Shown piece after piece: positions 24,465 to 32,560 of a stretch of DNA of 32,560 nucleotides. Within the stretch, counting starts at the first letter, position 1; every line of letters begins with the position of its first letter. The notes beneath the pieces are model-generated. The model had not been told where the DNA came from, made no database searches, and saw nothing but the letters and a program-made list of their open reading frames with translations. The translations under genes were made by a program, and so were the position numbers. This DNA is from Clostridium psychrophilum (lineage in GTDB: Bacteria > Bacillota > Clostridia > Clostridiales > Clostridiaceae): assembly GCF_018861705.1 (NCBI RefSeq), contig NZ_JAHLEC010000037.1, forward strand, positions 1 through 32,560. Reading direction: 5' to 3'.

Positions 24465-25652
24465 TTATCTAACTCTACGTCCATATGTAAAGTCACTATT
24501 TAGTGATTGTATTCTAAGAACGGCACCTGTGTGAGGTGCATTTATCATGTTACCATTTCCAACATATATTCCTACATGATGAGCAGGTGTGCCGAAGAAC
24601 ACCAAATCTCCTGGTTGAAGATTTGCTCTAGATACAAGTGTACCTACATTCTGTTGAGCTTCTGAAACTCTTGGCAAATTCACACCAAAATGTGCAAACA
24701 CATATTGTGTGAAACCTGAACAGTCAAAACCTGATGGGCTTGTCCCACCCCAAACATAAGGGATGCCAAGAAACTGTGATGCATATGATAAAAGTGCACT
24801 AGAAGAAGATGAAGATCCGCCTCTTGAAACACTCACGCTAGGAGCAACACTGGCAGTGCTACTTGAAGCAACTTGATTTGTTGTAGTAGCTTTACTTGCA
24901 ACTGCAACTGCTTGTCTCGCAACTGCAACCTGTCTTGCTGCGCTAGCTTGTTTTTCTGCATTAGCTTTTCTTGCTGCAACAACTAGTTTTTCTGCTTCAG
25001 CTGCTTGTTTTGCTGCAATAGCTTGATCCTTTACAAGTTGTGCTTTATATTTATTTTCTTGAGCACTTAATTGTGCTACCAATACAGTTTGATCTGATTT
25101 TTGTTTTGTTAAAGCAGATAATTTGTTTTTATTATCAGCTCTTAAAGACAACAACTTTGTATTTTGCGTATCTAATGCTACTTTTTTTGAATTGATTGCT
25201 ACCTGTTTTGTTTTCAAGTCATCAATAACATTTTGATCAAATTTTACTATTCTTTTTATAACTTCTACTCTGGATACAAAATCATCTAGATTCTTTGAAG
25301 CTAATACAACATCTACATAACTTGATGATCCATTCATATACATTACTCTCATTCTTTTATTAAAAAGAATCTGTTCTGATTTAATATCATTCTCTGCTTT
25401 AGCAATATCTATTTTAGCTTGTTTAATATCTTTTTGTTTTTTAGCAATATCTTTTTCATTGTTATTTATTTTAGACATAATTTTCTCAATATTATTATCC
25501 ATCATCTCTACTTTATTTTCAAGATTGCTTCTTTGGGTTTGAACTTGTTGAATTTTAACCCTATCTGACGCAGAATCTGCGTATACGCTAGTAACTCCAA
25601 CGCTCATTGTTAAAGTAAGTGCCATCATGGCTGAAATAATTTTTCTGTTCAA
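24465..25652 (-). CDS. secreted NlpC/P60 peptidoglycan hydrolase with N-terminal coiled coil
   Basis: 395 residues. A signal peptide ends near VYADSAS. A long coiled coil (about 30-215, PcsB/CwlO type) is followed by an Ala-rich linker with repeated AARQAVA-like steps, a Ser/Thr stretch and the C-terminal C40 peptidase domain (about 285-395). Catalytic Cys311 (FDCSGF), His359 (HHVGIY) and His374 (APHTG) are present. Such D,L-endopeptidases cut the stem peptide during growth or cell separation, with the coiled coil holding them inactive until FtsEX-type activation. The start is TTG 25652 with AAGGGGAT 6 nt upstream. Confidence 0.93.
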   Translation of the reverse strand: MNRKIISAMMALTLTMSVGVTSVYADSASDRVKIQQVQTQRSNLENKVEMMDNNIEKIMSKINNNEKDIAKKQKDIKQAKIDIAKAENDIKSEQILFNKRMRVMYMNGSSSYVDVVLASKNLDDFVSRVEVIKRIVKFDQNVIDDLKTKQVAINSKKVALDTQNTKLLSLRADNKNKLSALTKQKSDQTVLVAQLSAQENKYKAQLVKDQAIAAKQAAEAEKLVVAARKANAEKQASAARQVAVARQAVAVASKATTTNQVASSSTASVAPSVSVSRGGSSSSSSALLSYASQFLGIPYVWGGTSPSGFDCSGFTQYVFAHFGVNLPRVSEAQQNVGTLVSRANLQPGDLVFFGTPAHHVGIYVGNGNMINAPHTGAVLRIQSLNSDFTYGRRVR

Positions 25653-25995
25653 TTCTCTATCCCCTTATACATTATTTTATCATTTATAATATTATTCATT
25701 AAGATCTTTTTTAAAACCTAAATACTATGATACACAAAAAAAGAAAATCTGTAAAGGAACTAATTATAAATAAAGGCTATATTTGGTCATAATTCGTTAT
25801 TTTATAAATATATATGTAACTATTTATCTATATATTTGGTTCATTTATTTATAGTATGTAACCCTTACCTATAAAAGTAAGGGCCTTATCTTACTGGGAT
25901 TTCTTTGAATCTATTATTTCACATGTTTGTGTTGTATATAACATTTTTAAAAATTATTTTTAATATTTTCGAAAATATTTTTTTAATATACTATA
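25653..25995. other. long leader of the NlpC/P60 gene with small hairpins
   Basis: CCCTTAC (25862-25868) pairs with GTAAGGG (25877-25883), and AGTAAG (25876-25881) can pair instead with CTTACT (25890-25895). A perfect palindrome AATATTTTCGAAAATATT lies at 25962-25979, followed by T7. I looked for the ydaO (c-di-AMP) riboswitch often found before such hydrolases and did not see its conserved blocks. Confidence 0.4.
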
Positions 25996-26033
25996 TTTAA
26001 ACTTTTTTATATATTATATTAAAAAAGTTCAAA
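25996..26033 (-). terminator. terminator-like hairpin after the Cys-rich protein gene
   Basis: AACTTTTTTA (26000-26009) pairs with TAAAAAAGTT (26020-26029), extended by three more pairs past one mismatch. It begins 7 bp beyond the stop of the leftward gene. Confidence 0.5.
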
Positions 26034-26039
26034 TATTTA

Positions 26040-26387
26040 TTATAATTCATGACAGCAACAAAATCCTTTAATATAACCAACATAAAATTTTGGAGTAAAA
26101 ACTCCCACATTTGAAAATGATTTTGTAGTTCTCTCAAAAGCTTTAATTGCTTCTACTCTTATGTTTTTAATACTATAAGGTAATCGCCCTTTATCCGAAT
26201 TTATAAGATATGAAAATAAGCCTACCTCAAATCCATTGATTTCTTCTGCACAAACTACACCCTGCTCCTCAACATAAAAATCACGGGCAAATTGATGAAT
26301 ATATTCAAAAGATTGTTTTTCTGTCTTTTCAGTGTTCCCTTCCTCTTTTAATTCAATTACTTTACCTATTAGTAAAACCCCCCTCAC
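26040..26387 (-). CDS. hypothetical protein with Cys-rich C-terminus
   Basis: Up to 115 residues. The end is unusual (GFCCCHEL, three cysteines then histidine). The middle has EYIHQFARDFYVEEQGVVCAEEINGFEVGLFS-type mixed helix/strand sequence; no family recognised. The start is unclear: GTG 26387 overlaps the G-rich binding site (GAGGGGGG), and the codon at usual distance is ATA 26369, a rare initiator. A terminator-like hairpin follows the stop. Single gene. Confidence 0.55.
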   Translation of the reverse strand: MRGVLLIGKVIELKEEGNTEKTEKQSFEYIHQFARDFYVEEQGVVCAEEINGFEVGLFSYLINSDKGRLPYSIKNIRVEAIKAFERTTKSFSNVGVFTPKFYVGYIKGFCCCHEL

Positions 26388-27083
26388 TTAAAATTTAAAT
26401 TCTATATATTGTTATTTTATTAGCCGTATTGCCATTAATATTCCACTCATTAGCTAAATGCTCTAATTTTTTTTAATAAATTCATTAAAACTTGTTACAC
26501 TAATGTTTTTTGTACTTTTAATGTAACTTCATAACACTTAACCATAAAAAAATAGAGTCAATAGATAATATTTATCCATTGACTCTATTTTTTTAAGCTA
26601 CATCGACTATAGTAACACCAATTTTTTCTTTGTCAATTAATCTATATCTTGCTTAATCACTTCCGCCTTTACCTCAAATAAACCAAGAAAATTTCTTATA
26701 TGTCATTATAAATAACCATTATTTACCGGGAAATTTTTTAAAAACAATATGATGTTTGAACTTACTTATAATTTGTGCTGTTAAATTTAATTAAATTTAA
26801 CAATATTGTTAACTAAAATTTAACACCTAAATGTAGTGTTTTCAGTGAATTATAAATACCGCAACTATCTACTTAATTAAATTATTGTTAACATTTAAAT
26901 AGTTGTAATTATATATGTTTTATGTTTATATAACCATCAATATTATTTAAAACACTTAATTGACTTATTACCATTCAAACTTATTTGAAAATTAACGTAA
27001 TTGTGAAAAAATAGACCATATATTTATCAATTAACTGAATTATGCGAATTAATTCAATTGCTTATTCTATTAGTTTATTGAAT
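26388..27083. other. 740-bp non-coding region rich in palindromes
   Basis: No intact gene. It contains the hairpin at 26546-26594, a 24-bp perfect palindrome (26779-26802) overlapping a 16-bp one (TTAACAATATTGTTAA, 26797-26812), and further GTTAAC and TTTAACAC elements to about 26900. Leftward reading of 26690-26600 gives two short open pieces, FLGLFEVKAEVIKQDID and IDKEKIGVTIVDVA ending in TAA just before the hairpin. They are in different frames and could be the end of a lost gene. Confidence 0.45.
26546..26594. terminator. orphan bidirectional terminator hairpin
   Basis: A 17-bp perfect stem (AAAAAAATAGAGTCAAT at 26546-26562 with its complement at 26578-26594) plus an inner GATAA/TTATC pair. 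A7 and T7 flank it. No intact gene ends here on either strand, so it belongs to a lost gene or an unrecognised RNA. Confidence 0.8.
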
Positions 27084-27124
27084 TAACAAAGCACTCCTAT
27101 CTTTTAGATTGGAGTGCTTTGTTA
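27084..27124 (-). terminator. terminator of ftsH
   Basis: TAACAAAGCACTCC (27084-27097) and GGAGTGCTTTGTTA (27111-27124) pair perfectly, with an inner ATCT/AGAT. It lies 7 bp past the ftsH stop. Confidence 0.8.
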
Positions 27125-27130
27125 GTTTAA

Positions 27131-28930
27131 TTAACTTCTGTCAAATATTTCTTGGAATTCTACTGCCTCAAGTTTTTCTTTTTCTAAAAGTTCTTCAGCA
27201 ACAGCATTAAGTTTGCTCCTATTATCAGTTAAAAGTCTCAAAGCTTTTGTATATGCAACATCTATAAGTTTCTTTACTTCTTGATCTATTTTATATGCAG
27301 TTTCTTCACTATATTTTCTATCTTTGCCCATATCTCTTCCAAGGAATACTTCGTCACTCCCTGAGCCGAAAGTAATTGGTCCAAGATTATCGCTCATTCC
27401 ATAGTCCATTACCATTTTTCTTGCTATGGAAGTTGCTCTCTCAATATCATTACTGGCACCAGTACTTATATCTCCAATAACTAGTTTTTCTGCAACTCTA
27501 CCACCAAGTAGTCCCACAATTTCCTCTTCAAGTTTTGACCTAGACATATATGATCTATCCTCATCTGGAAGACGCATAGTATATCCACCAGCCCTTCCTC
27601 TTGGTACTATACTTATTTGGTGAACAGGATCTAGCTTTGGAAGTAATTTCATTACAATTGCATGACCTGCTTCGTGATATGCTGTAAGCTTTCTATCTGC
27701 TTCAATTACCACTCTGCTTTTCTTTTCAGGTCCAGCAATTATTCTTGTAACTGCTTCTTCAAGTTCATCCATTCCTATAAGTTTCTTACCTCTACGAACA
27801 GATAAAAGTGCTGATTCATTAAGTAAGTTTTCAATATCTGCACCAGTAAACCCAGGTGTTCTCTTTGCAAGTACACTAAGTTTAACATCTGGTTCAAGAT
27901 GCTTGTTTTTAGAATGCACTGCCAAAATTGCTTCTCTACCCTTTCTATCAGGCACTCCAACAAATATTTGTCTGTCAAATCTACCTGGTCTTAATAAAGC
28001 TGGATCAAGTACATCTGCTCTATTGGTCGCTGCAATCATTATTATTCCTTCATTTTCTCCGAAACCATCCATTTCAACTAATAGTTGGTTTAATGTCTGT
28101 TCTCGTTCATCATTTCCTCCACCAACGCCAGCACCTCTTTGTCTTCCAACAGCGTCAATTTCATCTATGAAAATTATACAAGGTGAATTCTTTTTTGCCT
28201 GTTCAAATAAATCTCTTACTCTTGATGCTCCGACACCAACAAACATTTCTACAAAATCTGAACCTGAGATGCTAAAAAATGGAACTCCAGCCTCTCCTGA
28301 AATAGCTCTTGCAAGTAGTGTCTTACCAGTTCCTGGAGGTCCTATTAATAAAACTCCTTTTGGTATTCGAGCACCCATATCTAGATATACTTTAGGTTGT
28401 TTTAGAAAATCAACAATTTCTGCAAGTTCGGCTTTTTCTTCATCTGCACCTGCAACATCATCAAAACTAACTTTTTTCGCATTAGGATCAATAAGTTTTG
28501 CTTTGCTTTTTCCAAACTTCATTACGCCGCCGCTTCCGCCGACACCCTTTGACTGTTTCATTAATATAAAACCATAACCTACAACCATTAGTATCAATAG
28601 TATATTAGGTAAATACTGTAACCACGCTGGTATAGTGGCTGGTTTTAAATATGTTTCTTGAATACTTGGGTTCTTTGGATGATCTTGAATGAATTGAAAT
28701 AACCTAGCAGATGGAACGACCGTTTTATATGTAGTTCCATTTTTTAAAGTTCCTGAAACTGACATTTGGTCTTCTTGAACCACGAAGCTTTTTATTGTAT
28801 TATTTGTCCAATCATTCTGAAATTGATTAAAATTAATAATTGTTGAAGTCTGATCTGTTTTAGCAAGCATAAATACTGCAATTATAACAAAAACTAAAGC
28901 CCAAGCAGCAATACCTGATTTCTTTTTCAT
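27131..28930 (-). CDS. ftsH: ATP-dependent zinc metalloprotease FtsH
   Basis: 599 residues. A membrane-anchored AAA+ protease that degrades misfolded membrane proteins and regulators as a hexamer. Transmembrane helices lie at about 8-24 and 104-124 around an extracytoplasmic domain. Walker A is GPPGTGKT (197-204) and Walker B FIDEID (254-259), followed by the second region of homology with the arginine fingers (RPGRFDR) and the zinc motif HEAGH (419-423). The C-terminus is shorter than some orthologues but complete. The binding site AGAGAGGTG precedes ATG 28930. tilS/hpt are not adjacent in the visible sequence; ftsH stands alone with its terminator. Confidence 0.97.
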   Translation of the reverse strand: MKKKSGIAAWALVFVIIAVFMLAKTDQTSTIINFNQFQNDWTNNTIKSFVVQEDQMSVSGTLKNGTTYKTVVPSARLFQFIQDHPKNPSIQETYLKPATIPAWLQYLPNILLILMVVGYGFILMKQSKGVGGSGGVMKFGKSKAKLIDPNAKKVSFDDVAGADEEKAELAEIVDFLKQPKVYLDMGARIPKGVLLIGPPGTGKTLLARAISGEAGVPFFSISGSDFVEMFVGVGASRVRDLFEQAKKNSPCIIFIDEIDAVGRQRGAGVGGGNDEREQTLNQLLVEMDGFGENEGIIMIAATNRADVLDPALLRPGRFDRQIFVGVPDRKGREAILAVHSKNKHLEPDVKLSVLAKRTPGFTGADIENLLNESALLSVRRGKKLIGMDELEEAVTRIIAGPEKKSRVVIEADRKLTAYHEAGHAIVMKLLPKLDPVHQISIVPRGRAGGYTMRLPDEDRSYMSRSKLEEEIVGLLGGRVAEKLVIGDISTGASNDIERATSIARKMVMDYGMSDNLGPITFGSGSDEVFLGRDMGKDRKYSEETAYKIDQEVKKLIDVAYTKALRLLTDNRSKLNAVAEELLEKEKLEAVEFQEIFDRS

Positions 28931-29297
28931 CAGAGAACACCTCTCTTTCTCAATATATGTTTAACTATCTATCCTATATTTTCCATAGTTTATGTTAAAC
29001 TAGTTTCCTAATTAATAGTATAATAGTTTTTTCAAAACCTTACAACATATTCCTAACCTAAATTCTTAACTCTTTAATGTTTTTAGTCTTTTACTTAGTG
29101 TATACCTAACATTATTAAAAAATTCTATTGATTTCATAATAGTTTTTATTAAAGTATAATGCTACCCATTAATTATATCCTTTATTGCCATAATTTCATA
29201 ATAATTTTTAATATATTTTTTAATACGTTTTCTTATACCACCTTTCAAAACTCTATTGTTTATAAATGTGAGTATATCATAACAATTTTTAAAACAC
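28931..29297. other. divergent spacer between ftsH and the TetR gene
   Basis: AT-rich. Three similar AATAGTT(TT) segments occur at about 29027, 29137 and 29298. I recognise no tRNA, riboswitch or CIRCE-type heat-shock operator. The promoters of ftsH and the TetR gene must lie here. Confidence 0.4.
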
Positions 29298-29352
29298 AAT
29301 AGTTCTAAAACTATTATGTTCAGTTATGTTGAAAACATGTTTGTATTGTGTT
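29298..29352. promoter_or_regulatory. nested inverted repeats before the TetR gene
   Basis: AATAGTT-CTAA-AACTATT (29298-29315), a 10-bp palindrome AAACATGTTT (29333-29342) and an outer pair AACACAAT (29293-29300)/ATTGTGTT (29345-29352) lie within 60 bp and end 35 bp before the start codon. TetR regulators usually bind such repeats at their own promoter. Confidence 0.45.
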
Positions 29353-29387
29353 ATATTTATAAAAAAGTGAAGAAGGGGGGCTATTGG

Positions 29388-30026
29388 ATGGATATAATAA
29401 ACAAATCTAGTTTCATTAAAAATGTTGAAAAAAAAGTCCCTGCTAAAATTGGAAGACCTATAGACAAACTCCGTGATATCGCTATTCTTAGGGCTGCTTT
29501 AACGCTTGTAGCAGAGCAAGGGTATGATTCAGTCACAATGGATGCTATTGCATTAAAGGCCCATGCAGGAAAATCTACACTATATCGCAGATGGAAATCT
29601 AAGCCATATCTTATGGCAGAAGCTATAAGATTTATCATGCCTTGTGAGCAAAAAATTGATCCTAAACGCTGTGGAGAAAATTTGAGAGATTATTTGTGTG
29701 AAATACTAAGTATCTATTTTGGTGTAAAAGACGAGGTTAGGCAAAAGGTAATGCTATCCATAGCAACAGCAATAAGCAGAGATAAATCATTGTCGCAAGC
29801 AATCCATCTAGATTTTATAACTAGTCAAACATTTATATTTCGTGATGCAATAGAATGCACCTTAAATAAGAAATTAGACGAACATCAATTAGACCTTTTA
29901 GCAGATGTTGGCCCAGCATTATTATGTTATCAACTCATAATTACTGGTAACCCTATTGAAATGAAATATGTAGAACATGTTGTTGATGATTTAATAATTC
30001 CACTTATATCACTAAATAAAAAATAA
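29388..30026 (+). CDS. TetR/AcrR-family transcriptional regulator
   Basis: 212 residues. The DNA-binding domain (about 20-70) has AILRAALTLVAEQGYDSVTMDAIA, then KAHAGKSTLYRRWKSKPYLMAEA, the classical TetR helix-turn-helix. The C-terminal ligand domain is of the TetR_C type with no assignable ligand. ATG 29388 has GAAGGGGGG upstream; the open frame before it has no binding site. No transporter or enzyme gene lies next to it, so it probably regulates itself and distant targets. Confidence 0.9.
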   Translation: MDIINKSSFIKNVEKKVPAKIGRPIDKLRDIAILRAALTLVAEQGYDSVTMDAIALKAHAGKSTLYRRWKSKPYLMAEAIRFIMPCEQKIDPKRCGENLRDYLCEILSIYFGVKDEVRQKVMLSIATAISRDKSLSQAIHLDFITSQTFIFRDAIECTLNKKLDEHQLDLLADVGPALLCYQLIITGNPIEMKYVEHVVDDLIIPLISLNKK

Positions 30027-30050
30027 AAGTTTTCTCCTCTTAATAACCTA

Positions 30051-30083
30051 ACCCTCCTTATATGAACATGAACTAAGGAGGGT
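30051..30083. terminator. hairpin between convergent TetR and hypothetical genes
   Basis: ACCCTCCTTA (30051-30060) pairs with TAAGGAGGGT (30074-30083), loop 13 nt. Weak T-tract on both sides; positioned to end both the TetR gene and the leftward gene ending at 30093. Confidence 0.65.
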
Positions 30084-30092
30084 TTATCATGA

Positions 30093-30413
30093 TTACAAAT
30101 AATATATTGTACCAATATAATTCATTTCTGATTCCTTTTCATACTCTTCATAATCTATATATGCCCCTTTAAAATCTGTAACATTTTCAATTATATTAAA
30201 ACCTTCTATACTTATAGTTTCTATTAAATTATTCTCATTAGAACATGCTGCCAATGTATAAAAAAAATCTTCTTCTTCATTATATATAATTTCTGTATTT
30301 AATATTCTGAAAGTAGCTTTTCTTAAAATTTTTTTGTTTTCATTTAAAATTTCCACATACTTAATTTTTCCTTCCCCCTTATTGCGTTCCTTTTCTTTAA
30401 ATGTAAAACCCAT
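30093..30413 (-). CDS. hypothetical protein
   Basis: 106 residues, hydrophilic and strand-rich, starting MGFTFKEKERNKGEGKIKYVE and ending YIDYEEYEKESEMNYIGTIYYL. No signal peptide or membrane segment, and no recognised domain. The binding site AGAGGGG lies 8-12 nt before ATG. Intact and probably expressed alone. Confidence 0.6.
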   Translation of the reverse strand: MGFTFKEKERNKGEGKIKYVEILNENKKILRKATFRILNTEIIYNEEEDFFYTLAACSNENNLIETISIEGFNIIENVTDFKGAYIDYEEYEKESEMNYIGTIYYL

Positions 30414-30727
30414 TCCTATTACCCCTCTACATTTTTATTATATTACCTCTTTCCATGATTCTTAAATATATAATTTACTTATACATTAGGTCACTTGGTA
30501 TTATATTTATATTTATATTCATATTCGTTAACACTTTAGAAGCACTGTGATTGATTTTTCAAGTTAATTATATCTAGACTTAACTAATGTATCATAGCTT
30601 AGCCCATGTTAAACCCGTCGATGTGGATTAAAGGTGTTTTTACTAAGCAAATATAAGTAAACTCATAAGAAGCTTATTTGTTTCTTTAAACGTTACTTGA
30701 AAACCTGGTAACTGCGCCATACGAATA
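30414..30727. other. non-coding spacer
   Basis: About 310 bp with the 3' region of the HIT gene and the promoter of the hypothetical gene. A less AT-rich block at 30600-30640 (GCCCATGTTAAACCCGTCGA) stands out but folds into no recognised RNA; no ORF with a binding site. Confidence 0.35.
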
Positions 30728-30754
30728 ATGGATAGGCACAAAATGCCTATCCAT
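30728..30754 (-). terminator. hairpin overlapping the HIT gene stop codon
   Basis: ATGGATAGGCA (30728-30738) and TGCCTATCCAT (30744-30754) pair perfectly with a 5-nt loop. The TAG stop of the HIT gene (30749-30747) is inside the stem. Confidence 0.7.
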
Positions 30755-31124
30755 CATACTCTACCATTGCATCTTTTAAATTTCTAACTCCACCTCTTGG
30801 ATTATCTACATCACCTATATATCTAGGAATTAAATGAACATGTAAATGATTTATAGTTTGTCCAGCATAAGTTCCTACATTTATACCTATGTTATATCCA
30901 GCTGGTTCATATTGAATATCAAAAATTTCTTTTACCTCATGCATAAGTTTATATATTGCTTTTATTTCTTCTTCTGTTGCCTCAAAAAAATTAGCAAAAT
31001 GCCTTTTAGTTATAATCAGACAATGACCATTATTCACTGGATAATGGTCTAGTATTGCAAATGCGAATCTATTTTCTACTATTATTTCCGATTCATTAAT
31101 ATTGCAAAATACACATTTTGACAT
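30747..31124 (-). CDS. HIT family hydrolase
   Basis: 125 residues. Histidine-triad nucleotide hydrolase, probably acting on AMP-linked or dinucleotide substrates (Ap4A-type or adenosine phosphoramidates). The catalytic HxHxH is INHLHVHLIPRY (93-97 core). CVFC and a later NxxE-type pattern at the N-terminus fit the zinc-site subgroup only in part. The binding site AAAAGGAGAA precedes ATG 31124. The MscS gene ends 60 bp upstream on the same strand, so they may share a transcript. Confidence 0.93.
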   Translation of the reverse strand: MSKCVFCNINESEIIVENRFAFAILDHYPVNNGHCLIITKRHFANFFEATEEEIKAIYKLMHEVKEIFDIQYEPAGYNIGINVGTYAGQTINHLHVHLIPRYIGDVDNPRGGVRNLKDAMVEYDG

Positions 31125-31184
31125 ATTATTTTCTCCTTTTGTTTATATTATTCTCTTCATTTAACTTTTAACTGCGTACCTAAA

Positions 31185-32045
31185 TTATAATAATTCTATA
31201 TCTTCATGTTTAGAAAATTCGTCTAAAATATCCTCTACTAAAACATGTTCTAGATTTCTATAGTTTCTAGCCTTACAAATAAGCCTTAAGTTCAAACAAA
31301 TTCTTCCAGTTTCCATAGAAGTATATACTGTATGTGAAGGATTTTCGTAATAAATAGGAAGAGTTTTTGAGGCTATATTTAGTGAATCCTTTGCTTCTTG
31401 TTCTATATCTCCTACTTTATCATTAGCTATAGACATTAATATATCTTTCGCCTTTCTCCAATTACTTTTAAGTGTAAGACTAATTTTAAGCTCATTCCAA
31501 GTAAAAGGGAATGCATTAGTTTCATTTATAAGTCCTTCAGTAAGAATTTGTATATTTGGTATATGAGTAATTCTGCCAGTACTTTGTCCATGAGTTCTGT
31601 TATCATTTTCAATAACTTCAATTATAGTAGTATAAAACCAATCTATAGCTACCACATCCCCAAGACTCTCACCAATCTTTATTCTATCACCAAGTTTAAA
31701 TGGCTTTTGAGAATTAATTATTAACCATCCCAAAAAACTCGCTACAAGATCACGAAACGCAAATGCAAGCCCTGCTGAAAATATTCCAAGGAATGTAAAT
31801 ATGTCCTTAGACTCATACATCCATATTGGTATAATGACTACAACCGTTAGGATATTTATTAATAATGAAGATCTTTTTTTATATTTTATTGTATTACTAG
31901 AATCAAAATTCGACTTGTTTATGAATGAGCATATACTTTTCTTTACTATGTGGAAAACCATTATCAACGCTACCGTTATAATTATTTTTATCACCACACC
32001 TACAGTTTCAAATCTTAAACCTAAATCCAACAAAAATTTAATCAA
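31185..32045 (-). CDS. small-conductance mechanosensitive channel (MscS family)
   Basis: 286 residues. Releases solutes when membrane tension rises in hypo-osmotic shock. Helices lie at about 15-35, 62-78 and 82-112; the last holds the pore sequence LGIFSAGLAFAFRDLVASFL, matching the Gly/Ala-rich TM3 of MscS. The beta domain follows with PFKLGDRIKIGESLGDVVAID. The C-terminal alpha/beta domain is present. The start is TTG 32045 with AAGGAG upstream. Confidence 0.9.
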   Translation of the reverse strand: MIKFLLDLGLRFETVGVVIKIIITVALIMVFHIVKKSICSFINKSNFDSSNTIKYKKRSSLLINILTVVVIIPIWMYESKDIFTFLGIFSAGLAFAFRDLVASFLGWLIINSQKPFKLGDRIKIGESLGDVVAIDWFYTTIIEVIENDNRTHGQSTGRITHIPNIQILTEGLINETNAFPFTWNELKISLTLKSNWRKAKDILMSIANDKVGDIEQEAKDSLNIASKTLPIYYENPSHTVYTSMETGRICLNLRLICKARNYRNLEHVLVEDILDEFSKHEDIELL

Positions 32046-32189
32046 ATGTTTTCTACTCCTTCATATTAATTTTAACTATATATGATAACATCTATAGTCA
32101 AAATAGTATAAATCAAACTCATATCTATGTCAATAATAGTGTTTAATATTTATATGATTTTTGGACATACTATTGTAAGAGGTGATATT

Positions 32190-32270
32190 ATGTTCTTAAA
32201 TTTCATAATAGGACTGGTTGTTCCTTGGTTGTTTATTATAATAGCCATGTCTAAAAAAACTAATAATTAA
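32190..32270 (+). CDS. 26-residue single-span membrane peptide
   Basis: ATG 32190 follows AGAGGTGAT at ideal spacing. The product begins MFLNFIIGLVVPWLFIIIAM and ends SKKTNN, a single hydrophobic helix with a positively charged tail, which predicts the tail in the cytoplasm. It is divergent from the MscS gene, 144 bp away. Small peptides of this shape act as regulators of membrane proteins, toxins or spore morphogenesis factors; nothing here decides between them. Confidence 0.55.
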   Translation: MFLNFIIGLVVPWLFIIIAMSKKTNN

Positions 32271-32503
32271 ATATAAACAAAAATACTAAACTTATATTTC
32301 TTTGCTACATAAATTTACAGTTAAAGATTACTTTATAATTTTATAAATAATAGGGATTAGATGTGACTTAGTGAGAAAAGATAACTATATATTATTAACC
32401 TAAATGAGTGTACTCGGAAAACAATAATTAACAATTCCCATATTTGAGCAACAAAAGTATTTATTTGGATGTAATACTATAAGTGAAATAATAGCAGGTA
32501 TGA

Positions 32504-32537
32504 CAAAAAGGCTTTTTATACACTATTTTAAAAAGCC
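32504..32537 (-). terminator. terminator of a leftward gene beyond the window
   Basis: GGCTTTTTA (32510-32518) and TAAAAAGCC (32529-32537) pair with a 10-nt loop. Read leftward, a T5 tract (A32505-A32509) follows directly, so it should end a gene lying past the right edge. Confidence 0.65.
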
Positions 32538-32560
32538 GTAGGCTGGTTATTTAATTAAAA

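Noticed and set aside
25653-26039. c-di-AMP (ydaO) riboswitch before the NlpC/P60 gene
   Set aside because: The expected conserved blocks are absent; only short hairpins are seen.
27903-28577. Long rightward ORF of about 220 codons opposite ftsH
   Set aside because: It is antisense to a highly conserved, certain ftsH coding region, has no binding site, and is explained by the codon use of ftsH.
29027-29160. Repeated AATAGTTTT segments as regulator sites
   Set aside because: Too short and AT-rich to separate from chance; spacing is irregular.
30595-30645. Riboswitch or structural RNA in the less AT-rich block
   Set aside because: No stable pairing or known conserved core could be found by eye.

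Overview
This 32.6 kb window is AT-rich throughout, with T/A-rich intergenic spacers. Its housekeeping genes (ftsH, rnj, yhaM, ylxP, thrB, deoR, D-lactate dehydrogenase, MscS, HIT, rubrerythrin-type ferritin, NlpC/P60 hydrolase) are of Firmicutes type. Strong GGAGG-like ribosome binding sites, frequent TTG/GTG starts, a spore-protein-like GSVGG microprotein and diiron/D-lactate genes together suggest an anaerobic spore-former of Clostridium sensu stricto. This is inference from protein character; no rRNA or tRNA gene is visible in the window.

Layout. 1-3.2 kb: the first codons of a leftward gene, a divergent 14-TM DHA2-type multidrug transporter with palindromic operators between them, a secreted His-rich protein and a GtrA-family membrane protein. 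3.2-8.1 kb: ADP-ribosylglycohydrolase, homoserine kinase (thrB) preceded by a 17-codon overlapping leader ORF, a DeoR-type regulator without a deo operon, a 56-codon SASP-like microprotein ending in a 50-bp perfect palindrome, and D-lactate dehydrogenase. 8.5-11.7 kb: RNase J divergent from a yhaM-ylxP pair, so two RNA-decay enzymes share one intergenic region. 12-14.7 kb: a small winged-helix-like protein, a small zinc-ribbon protein, a diiron ferritin-like protein and a metallo-beta-lactamase-fold hydrolase. 14.7-20 kb: a TPR-GAF-GGDEF diguanylate cyclase gene interrupted by one in-frame TGA and preceded by a near-perfect Fur box, a secreted LysM-CAP protein, an orphan ClpP-fold protease with an intact triad, and a lipoprotein with leucine-rich repeats and a YARHG domain.

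20.3-23.1 kb is a leftward, tightly packed accessory operon in visible decay. It holds a frameshifted first gene, a small gene coupled to it through TAGTG, a DUF2974 (Mbeg1-like) lipase-fold gene with three frameshifts whose end is spliced in frame onto an LtrC/ImmA-like peptidase remnant that has lost its catalytic histidines, and an apparently intact gene of unknown function at the end. 23.4-32.6 kb returns to ordinary chromosome: aldose 1-epimerase with a palindrome inside its promoter, NlpC/P60 hydrolase, a small Cys-rich protein, a 740-bp non-coding stretch full of palindromes with an orphan terminator hairpin, ftsH, a TetR regulator, a HIT hydrolase-MscS pair, and a 26-codon single-span membrane peptide.

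I see no CRISPR array, insertion sequence, restriction or abortive-infection operon. The strongest candidates for something undescribed are the small coding or regulatory objects (thrB leader ORF, GSVGG microprotein, Fur-box cyclase with a stop, 26-codon peptide) and the decaying chimeric operon.
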